DNA from: Sipunculus nudus
Taxonomy: Eukaryota; Annelida; Sipuncula; Golfingiida; Sipunculidae
Assembly (NCBI GenBank): GCA_026874595.1
Contig: CM049317.1
Span: 34,810,901-34,874,900, forward strand
Direction: 5' to 3'
Length of the DNA stretch: 64,000 nucleotides
The notes beneath the pieces are model-generated. The model ran no database searches. It saw only the letters and a program-made list of their open reading frames with translations, and had not been told where the DNA came from. A program made the position numbers and the translations under genes. Below are positions 55,860 through 64,000 of this stretch, piece after piece (within the stretch, counting starts at the first letter, position 1; each line of letters opens with the position of its first letter).

Positions 55860-56510
55860 CGTTCGGGTGCAAGTGCGAGTTCTAGCCGATCGAGTCCAAG
55901 TGCGAGTCCTGGCCATTCGAGTCCAAGTGCGAGTCCTGGTCACTCGAGTCCAAGTGCGAGTCCTGGCCACTCGAGTCCAAGTGCGAGTTCTAGCCACTTG
56001 AGTCCAAGTGCGAGTCCTGGCCATTCGAGTCCAAGTGCGAGTCCTGGTCACTCGAGTCCAAGTGCGAGTCCTGGCTACTCGAGTCCAAGTGCGAATCCTG
56101 GCCACTCGAGTCCAAGTGCGAGTCCTGGCCACTCGAGTCCAAGTGCAAATCCCGGCCGGCCACTCGAGTCCAAGTGCGAGTCCTGGCCACTCGAGTCCAA
56201 GTGCGAGTCCTGGCCACTCGTGTCCAAGTGCGAGTTCTGGCCACTCGAGTCCAAGTGCGAGTCCTGGTCACTCGAGTCCAAGTGCGAGTCCTGGCCACTC
56301 GAGTCCAAGTGCGAGTCCCGGCCACTCGTGTCCAAGTGCGAGTTCTGGCCACTCGAGTCCAAGTGCGAGTCCTGGCCACTCGAGTCCAAGTGCGAGTCAT
56401 GGCCACTCAAGTCCAAGTGCGAGTCCAGGCCACTCAAGTCCAAATCCGAGTTCTTGAGATTCGAGTCCAAGTCCACCTTCTTCGAGTCTGAGTCATTTGG
56501 AACTCTAATC
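55860..56510 (+). repeat. 27-bp minisatellite, about 24 units
   Basis: Unit GAGTCCAAGTGCGAGTCC plus TGGCCACTC, 27 bases. As 27 is a multiple of 3 and the unit has no stop, long false open frames appear on both strands (e.g. SPSASPGHS repeats). Units vary by single bases, mostly TGGCC/TGGTC and AGTCC/AGTTC. Confidence 0.95.
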
Positions 56511-56729
56511 AGATACAAATAACCTTATTAAAATTATTTTTTACAGGATATTTAGGATATATGCAAATTTAACGTAAGTTAACAACTGTCCTTAACTTGA
56601 ACTAAACATTGGTATATATCGTCTTATTTGTTGTAAGGTTCTGTTAGTAGTTCATCCATATGTGCCATCGTTATATTGTATATGACAGAGTTTTCTTTTT
56701 CTACAGGAATCGGGTTGACTCGGCCTGAT

Positions 56730-57030
56730 TTCTCGAGTCCTTATTTCCGAGTGTGAGTCCAGGGCTATCGAGTCGAAGTCCGAGTCCTTACAAAATGGAC
56801 CCGAGACCGGACTCGAGTCTAAGTCCGGAATCGTGTCCTACATCACTATTGTACAGTAAAACCTCAAAATTACGACCACCAACAGGAGCTCGATAAAGTG
56901 GTCGCATTATCGAGGTAGTCGTATAGTAATAAGGAGCAAAAACGAATCGAGACCGTGAACGAGTGGTCGTTATTTTGAGGTAGTCGCTAAACCGAGGTGG
57001 TCGTTAGAAGAAGTTTGACTTCTTCTAAAT
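56730..57030. mobile_element. Minisatellite flank followed by pogo/Tigger-like MITE remnant
   Basis: 56730-56835 carries TCGAGTCC words matching the right end of the 18.6-19.0 kb relic. From 56856 ACAGTAAAACCTCAAAATTA, ACGACCACC and later AGGTGGTCGTTAG form degenerate inverted ends typical of pogo-like MITEs; the right terminus is lost. Confidence 0.5.
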
Positions 57031-57569
57031 GGACGCAATAGAACACAAAGAAGTGTTCTACATACAGGCAGCAGGCCTAAAGCTTGACATCCAGTGGTGT
57101 AAGAATTTGTGCCACAGTTAACTGACGGCAGACAGATGATAGACCTGGCCAAGGGCGAACTCTATAGTTAAGATGACTTCCATGAACACATAATCCCAGA
57201 ACTGAGAATGTAACAAACACTCTATTGAATACAATTAAATACATAAATAAAGTAAAATTCGCACTGTCCCAAGTCTTGGTCAACTGACTTAGCTAGTCAC
57301 GAATTATACGCTTTAAAAAGTTTCATGAGAATCTATGGGTCCTTGCTGAGAAACTGGCCCATTTCTTTCAGAAACACTAGTAATTATCATAGAACATGTC
57401 GAAAAAAATGTGGTGCCAACAGTCTAGTTAAACTGAGAAATCCCAAGAGCCACTGGCATACAGGGAAACTCACAATATAACTGCTGTTATTCAGCTGTCC
57501 CAAAATACATAAACAAGAAAGTTGTCAGAGGCTACAACCGCAGCCAGGATCAGAATCAAACTAAACAAC

Positions 57570-57960
57570 AACCGAGGAAATGATTAACATCTGTTAACAA
57601 GGCACAAATCATAAAAACTGGACCTAGAATCTTCATTCTTGACACACAGGGAGACCCATGAAAAGTCTCCATGGAAACCTGAAATTAGTTCTCTGTTACT
57701 GATGGTCATGATTTTCGGCATGCATATTGATCATGAGCTGTTCCATCAGTTTCTGTAGACTGGGTGCGCCACCTCTATTTTTTTCAATCTTTTACGAATT
57801 GTTTTCTCTTTTTTTAGACCTTTAAAGATATGGTTATCTGTCAACAGGGTACAAATCGCAACAACTGGACCTAGAATCTTCATCCTGTCATGCAAGGAGG
57901 CCCATGAAAAGTGCGTGTACAAAACTTGAAATTAGGTCTCTGTTACCCATATCCTTCAAG
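57570..57960 (+). repeat. About 255-bp direct duplication
   Basis: ACTGGACCTAGAATCTTCAT and CCCATGAAAAGT with CTTGAAATTAG recur near 57620 and 57865. It leads into the GGCGCCACC satellite and may be its outer part. Confidence 0.6.
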
Positions 57961-58359
57961 CTATAGGACTCCGAAGTATCCCTCAGAATAATGGGCAATT
58001 TGATACAAAAGCTGAAGTATCTGAACAACTAATGCGGAGATCACCATGATTCTTTGCATGGATATTGACCATTAAGTGTTTTTATTAGTTTCTGCAGACT
58101 GGTATATAGAGCCACCTGTATTTTTGTATGGATACTATGTTTTTGACCGGGTTCCTCCGCCGCCGCCGCTTTCGTTTCCAGAGAACTCCTCTCAGACTAA
58201 TGGACCAATTTTTCCGAAACTTACACCAATTATCGGGTCACATGTGAACTGGTGCCTAACCTATTTGCCTTGACCTCTGACCTTTCCTCTCTGCCACGCG
58301 TCCATTTGTGCGTCTGTTTCCACACATAAACCCTCATATCTCGGGAACCGTTTGACCGA

Positions 58360-59290
58360 TCAGGAAATAAAATTTATACAAATGTAGCCCTTGGATAGCT
58401 TTATAACATACACAAAAATGGTGGCTCCATCTGTAACCATGTTTGCACAGTGATCATCTGTTCATCTGACTTGGGTTAAAATCACTCATATCTCTGCAGT
58501 GAATTGACTAATTCACCTGAAATTCGGCATGCATATACATCCTGGATAGCTTTCTTGATTTTATGACAGATGGCGCCACCTACGTTCACGTTCACGCTGA
58601 TTACATCCAAGCTCATATCTCGGAAACCGTTTGACCGATTGGGCCAAAATTGTGCATGTGTATAGATCTCACATAGCTCTTTATCATACGTAAAACTGGT
58701 GGCGCCACCTGCGACCATTTTTGCACAGCGTCCGTCTAATTGTCTGCCGTTGGATAATGTCAGTCATATCTCGGCAGTGGTTTGACATATCTGCCTAAAC
58801 TGTTGCAGGTTTATACATCCTGGACAACTTTTTTGATTTTATGACAGGTGGCGCCACCTACATTCTAGTTAACGCTGCACACATCCAAGCTCATATCTCA
58901 GGAACCATTTGACCGATTGGGCCAAAATTGTGCATGTGTTTAGATCTCACATAGGTCTTTATCAAACACAAAACTGGAGGGGCCACCTGCAACCATTTTT
59001 GCACAGCGTCTGTCTGTTTGTCAGCCGTGGGCTAAAATCACTCATATACATGTAGTGGTTTGACTTTTCTGCCTAAAATTTCGCATATGTATACAACTTG
59101 GACAGCTTTCTGGATTTGTGGTAGGTGGCACAACCTACATACACATTTAGGCTGCAGACATCCATGCTAATATGCAACATATTTCCCCTTGCCACTCAAT
59201 CCATGCCTCACTTCACCCGTTCCACTCTGATTTTGGCGGATACACGTAGTCACTTGTCGGCTACCCGTATTCTAGTTTTTAAAGTTTACA
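58360..59290 (+). repeat. GGCGCCACC satellite, second plus-orientation cluster
   Basis: About three 278-bp units: GGCGCCACCTA near 58570 and 58848 (degenerate GGCACAACCTA near 59127), GTGGCGCCACCTGC near 58700 and a variant near 58978, with TTTTTGCACAGCGTC spacers. It ends in the same TACACGTAGTC...CCCGTATTCTAG block as the array at 42890. Confidence 0.75.
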
Positions 59291-60659
59291 CATTTTTTCT
59301 CTATTTTTGAGATATATAAATACAGACTAAATCTTGGCCTGTTGGTTAATCTGTTTGATGCTTCATTTGAATGGGTATATACTACCACTCTGATGATAAA
59401 ATTTCCTTTTGTGAATCTCTTCCCAGTCAGCTGAGCGTCATGACCCATGGGTCACTTGTTTTTTTACATTTTAACCTCTCCATCGACTCCATTAAAAATG
59501 AATACATTGTTCCTAGGGTGTTATATTACCTCCCACAAAATTAAAAATTAAACCTCTATAGAGAAGACAATGCGCAGAATTTTACACAGACAGAACAAGA
59601 TAAAATATAATAAATCTCGCTTAATGGTGGAGTTATAAAACGCGTAAAATAAACTGTATGTATTTTCAACAAAGACTGTCCTGAATAAGACTCACAAGGG
59701 CACGACTTTGCTGGTTAGGGTTTTAAACATTGAAATCTAAGCACCACGATGCACCGTGGCTTCTAAATACACCAGCGGAGTAGGTATAAAGGTATAAAGA
59801 GGGTAATGTAATTCGATGGATTAAAATTGTTTCGAGGAAAATTACAAAAACACGGATTTTTCGGAGGTAAGGATTCCGTGGAATATGTAGTATTTTATAA
59901 GCATGCACATATGTAATATTAAGAGAGTTTCCTGAGAAAGATAACACAATTTGATTTTGAAGCCTTACAACAATAAAAGCTATCCCAACAATAACAAATT
60001 GGAAGAGTATCGCTTTGAGTAGAAACGACCTCTGTTGGAAATTTGACGAACCTGGTCAATAACTAGAAACTTTGTCGTAAATTACAAAGATAATGCGTAT
60101 TATTCACCAGTATTGTGCTACCCGTCATCCACAGTTAAAGAACTGTCTAAAAACATTAGAATTTTGAGACATTCTAAACAGTCTTTCTTTTTTTTTAGAT
60201 ATCTTATATTTCCTGAGTTTTAATTTCAAGGCTATAATCCCATATTCTAGTTTATATTGTCATCATTTTGCAGAAGTCACCACACATCAATGGAACTGTT
60301 TTTTTTTTTTTTTCAAATTTCATATACATGTATATGGGATGCTGCACAACTTTTCAATTTTTGGTTGACATCAACAGTTTTATTTCACAGGCTTCAGCAC
60401 CAACACAAGGTCTAAAGAAGGATAAAAACATTTCCCAATGTTATACGTTTAAAGGCCAAACAGTAACTGCACTAACAACGAACAGACGGTCAGACGACCC
60501 CAGTATCCCAAGACGCATGGATGGACGAAACTATTCATTTTTTAAGAGGCACCACCAGTCATGTGCCCAAGATCATGCCATCCTAGACCTATAGGCACGC
60601 AAAATGTCAGGCAGATACGTCAAATCATTCCTGAGATAAATGCATAAATGTATTTTTAA

Positions 60660-61050
60660 AATACACTTTTAGAGATGGCACCACCAGTCTCGCCAACGAG
60701 AAATCGACACTAGATGGATGAAAAGGCGAGCCGGCAGGCAGATGCATTCATCAATTTTCGAGTTACACGCAATTTTCACCAAAACCGATTTATGAATGGA
60801 CGCTGAGCTAAATTGACTGAGGTGGCTCCGCCAGTCTTGAGTACAAGATGGAGGAATCCAAGATCTATAGACATGCACAATTTCAGCTCAACACATTGGA
60901 CCACTCTTGAGATATGTGCTGTTGCTACTAGGATAAGACGCACAGATGGACATTACTCGAAAAAGATGGCGCCACCCATCTTTCTTTAGTAATCCAATAA
61001 ATATGCGAGTTTCAGAAAGATCGGTCCAAAAGTCTTAGAGGAGTTCTTCG
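60660..61050 (-). repeat. GGCGCCACC satellite, reversed degenerate cluster
   Basis: GATGGCACCACCAGTCTCG, TGGCTCCGCCAGTCTTGAGT and GATGGCGCCACCCATCTTTC at about 60674, 60825 and 60966. Same orientation as 45535-46175. Confidence 0.6.
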
Positions 61051-62453
61051 TAGATGAACGCGGCGGCGGGACCTACGTGAAAACAGTATTCACAAATCCC
61101 TGTTTTGGAGAATACAAATAAACGATGCCACATAATTCTCCTTGTATATAGATCTCATCCCACGTAAACTGGGTAAGTATAAATATCATGAAATTATTTA
61201 TGTTTATACGGTAATAATGGAAAATGAATCATGGAAAATTACCTCACAGTGAACCATTCACTGTAACGTAAACGCTTTACTCGAATGTTAAACTATTCAT
61301 GATTAGTAAAACATAAAGCTAGTAGGGTCATTGACACCACAGATAACTGTAAAAGTAATAGCTATTATTCCATCAGTTGGGGTCCTTATACCATTACTGG
61401 TTAAAATTTCATATTTGTTGCCTCCGCCAGGAGTAGACGCGTTCATTTCCGTTCGTGTGTGTGTCTGTGTGTGTTTGTGCGTTTGTTCTCAACATAGCTC
61501 ACACACTCATGAGCGCAATCTCACGAAATTTCAACCACTCCTGAGACATGTGCTATTGTTACCAGAGAATGACAACGCAATCATGAAAGGTTTCTCGTGA
61601 AATTTTCAGGGCATTTCACAAATGGGCCAACGAAGAATCGATTTTGCAGAGTTACTTATGGTGGATGAACCTAGGAATATTGACCGAATAAGTGAATGGC
61701 ATTGGCGTGATACAGGGCCATAAGTACCCCTGGAGTTCTGACAACCTCATAAATATTAGAGAGAACTTTATCACTTAAACACGCATGCTTACGCATAATT
61801 TACATCTGTGATACATAGGTCAGGCAAAAAGGAGTATTTCATTTTTTTTATTTCACGCAACAAACATGACAACATTCAAAGTATACACTTGAACACATAA
61901 TGCGTTCTATATTTCACGCAAACATCCAGTTTAAAACAAACAGCAGGTATTGTTCATTGTGGAGAGTTAATTAAAAATGCATCGTCAACTTAAACTCAGA
62001 TCGTGGAATTCAAGATAGATAATAACAAATAACATGTTTTACACATATTCAAATTGTGTTAGTTTGAGTTTGGCCTATTAGTTTAATACAAACCAGCTAT
62101 CATTACAAATTTACAAAAGGGCTTCAAACAGAATGCTTACCTTAGGTTTATATGCGGATAGAACAGCTTTTATAAGACATCAACTTGTTCTTTACCTCAT
62201 TTAGTTTCAAACAATATGTTTATCCTGATACTCGGATTTGGAAAAAAAAGGTTCATTTAGAAATAGTATAAGGATTACAAAGCTATCTGGTATTTTAGTA
62301 TTCTGGCACAGTATTTGAGAATAATCTCGTGCAGAAAAAGGAAACATTCAGCTTTAAATCTCCAAGATATTTCGATTACATTTTCAGTTGCATTTTGGGG
62401 CATATACAAGATGTGGACCACGACATCTGAATTATCCATGAATATACAGCTCT
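61051..62453. other. Intergenic and 3' UTR, nothing recognised
   Basis: A GTGTGTGT-rich patch at about 61455-61485 and AT-rich sequence. The end adjoins the stop codon of the SnoaL-like gene. Confidence 0.4.
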
Positions 62454-62532
62454 CTACACTCCCTGGTTCCAGCAGTCGTGTGATATGAGAAAGTCTCCTG
62501 TTATCTTGTCTTTTCTCAAGAAGACCAGTTTC
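62454..62532 (-). CDS. SnoaL-like gene: last exon
   Basis: Acceptor ATTTGACAG, completes a lysine codon from the previous exon, 25 residues and TAG. Confidence 0.7.
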
Positions 62533-63349
62533 CTGTCAAATATGATATAATGAATGTAAACATTATTTTAATGGTTGTTTTCTAACCACATTTTTATTAA
62601 GTTAGTGCCAGGAACCCCTTTTGAAATACGGTGTTACTTTGCTGTGCCACATGAGATCGTATACGGAAGCGGCAAGGGATCAAAATGTTCTTCATCAAAT
62701 TTTGTAGAAATATACACTGAGCACCATGCTTACATTTTATATTTCATCGAAATGACATAAAATATTTGGCAAAAAGTATTCTTTTTGTGTCTTTGCATAT
62801 AATGTATTTTTCAATATGCAGTGAACAGGATACAATTACATGTGCACTTTTTAAATTATTTGTCATATTACTGATATGAATTAGGATACCAAAATGATGT
62901 CTGGTATATCTACAAATCACAATGTGCATTTCCTCATTATTAAAGAAGATAAATTTCAAGAACCCGGTCATTGTGTATAATAAATTAAGAGTGACCAGGT
63001 TTGCATTATTCTGTAAATATTAGATTGTCCCGGTAAATAACTTGTTTCATTTTGTATAGACCGTATCTCTGTATATACTAGTAATACAACTAACAAATAT
63101 ACGTGTCTGTATGTCTTACTTTGTTTGACATGTTAACTTTCTATTCATCACTGCCTATTCCTGATAACAAACTCGTGCACATGGAAAAATGCACTTACTT
63201 GCCAGTATCAATCGTTTTATCACCAGCGACGATCTTGTAGATGGCATGGTAACACGCTACGTCACCATGCACTTCAACGACTGGGTCTAAGATCTCTACC
63301 TCTGTAACTCCCGCTCTGAACATTCCCTCATATAACGACTGCACCGCCC
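62454..63349 (-). CDS. SnoaL/DUF4440-like protein, C-terminal two exons (partial)
   Basis: Exons 63349-63199 (phase 1 to 2) and 62532-62454 (phase 2 to TAG) join in frame to about 75 residues. The first encodes AVQSLYEGMFRAGVTEVEIL, then GDVACYHAIYKIVAGDKTID; the second LVFLRKDKITGDFLISHDCW and NQGV. This is the C-terminal half of an NTF2-like alpha+beta cone domain: helix, then beta strands, with the usual 'GxV..GD.A' and 'DxGK(x)(L/V)V..R' layout of the DUF4440 family and a final W-N. Members act as small ligand-binding or association domains; no reaction can be assigned. The 5' half lies upstream of the window, unless hidden in 63350-64000. Confidence 0.7.
63199..63349 (-). CDS. SnoaL-like gene: penultimate exon
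   Basis: 151 bases, acceptor GTTCACAG and donor GTAAGT. Open in one frame only, with the family-like helix and first strands. Confidence 0.75.
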
Positions 63350-63904
63350 CTGTGAACGAAAATTAAAAAGTTGAATGTGAGAAATGATAAACGGCCGGCT
63401 GACGTGGGATGTCAGTCTAAGAGATTTAAAACTAAGGACCCCCAATAACCGATTATACAGATTAAAGCCGTGGTTGAAGTTGCGCTAGCTTGTGTTTTTA
63501 TGTGTTAATATGTAACCAGACCTTCTTATATGACATGTATCTATGGAATCGGACATGGTTTTAAAATGCTCTTGAGTTTTCTTTTGACGCCATCTAACGA
63601 CAGAATCCTACTGCCAGACATGCCCTTTTGCACTTATTGTCATATACGTAAATAAACTTTTTTATACTACTACTTTTAAAAATATTTTTGTTTATAATTG
63701 ATTGATTTAAATTGGATTGTTTCAAATTGTTATTTGATTCGTATTATCATTTTGACCTTAGGGGATTCAGTATCTTGCGCCCGATAGTTTTATGGCACTC
63801 GGAGACTGTTTGTTACGTTAAGAGGACCTTATCATAGAACAAAGGTCTTATCACGAGCCATGTGGCACTTAAATTTTGACCGTGACCCACACGTATGCAC
63901 CCGT
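63350..63904. other. Upstream intron or flank, nothing recognised
   Basis: No exon in the phase needed to precede 63349 could be supported. Confidence 0.4.
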
Positions 63905-63905
63905 G

Positions 63906-63937
<32 letters not shown>

Positions 63938-64000
63938 AGAAGAAGAAGAAGAAAAAAAAAAGGGAAGAAGAAGAAGAAGAAGAAGAAAAGATTTAGAAAG
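63905..64000. repeat. (GA)n then (AAG)n microsatellite
   Basis: GAGAGA run followed by AAGAAGAAG and a short poly(A), reaching almost to the end of the window. Confidence 0.95.

Noticed and set aside
55806-56522. Long open frames on both strands (SPSASPGHS and TRTWTRVA repeats)
   Set aside because: They come from a 27-bp minisatellite without stops; every frame is open because the unit is a multiple of three.
1-64000. CRISPR arrays, bacterial operons or phage genes
   Set aside because: The sequence has spliced genes, poly(A) signals and eukaryotic repeats; no direct-repeat/spacer pattern was found.

Overview
This is a eukaryotic, AT-rich, intron-rich and repeat-dense window. Its genes are split into short exons with GT/AG junctions, almost all in phase 1. 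C-type lectin-like (CTLD) receptor exons, tRNA-derived SINEs, solo LTRs, MITEs, satellites and (TA)n tracts dominate. The mix suggests a lophotrochozoan, most likely a bivalve mollusc. That is an inference from style; no species marker is present.

Five coding loci can be assembled by hand from reading frame, splice sites and phase. (1) A small unrecognised gene on the minus strand, C-terminal three exons at 4006-4607. (2) A minus-strand CTLD receptor, 7397-16350, nine exons, about 380 residues: signal peptide, two CTLDs, a linker, one membrane helix and a short tail. (3) A plus-strand paralogue with the same exon plan, 17512-25035, about 405 residues, head to head with (2) across about 1.16 kb. 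(4) A third CTLD receptor on the minus strand, 27050-49972, ten exons, about 722 residues. It has the same two-CTLD plan but a cytoplasmic tail of about 370 residues rich in tyrosine motifs (YDVP, YDIP, YEDM) with a PxxPxR SH3-type site. Its signal-peptide exon lies 13.3 kb upstream of the next exon. (5) The last two exons of a SnoaL/DUF4440-like gene on the minus strand, 62454-63349, whose 5' part lies outside the window.

The receptor cluster pairs short-tailed and long-tailed members that share an ectodomain architecture. This is reminiscent of paired immune receptors, although ligand and function are unknown. In each receptor every CTLD is split over two exons. CTLD1 is divergent, with an N-x-T-W motif where WIGL would be expected, while CTLD2 is closer to canonical.

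The rest is mobile and repetitive DNA. Four copies of one LTR family (5.4-6.8, 8.8-9.5, 36.7-37.5 and 39.0-39.4 kb) include a solo LTR inserted in a (TA)n tract beside a splice site. There are tRNA-headed SINEs, a 0.5 kb inverted repeat pair inside gene 2's large intron, a large imperfect palindrome (40.6-48.0 kb) built of satellites, a foldback element inside (TA)n, a 27-bp minisatellite expanded at 55.9-56.5 kb with a relic at 18.6-19.0 kb, pogo/Tigger-like MITEs and LINE debris. From 50 to 62.4 kb no host gene was found.
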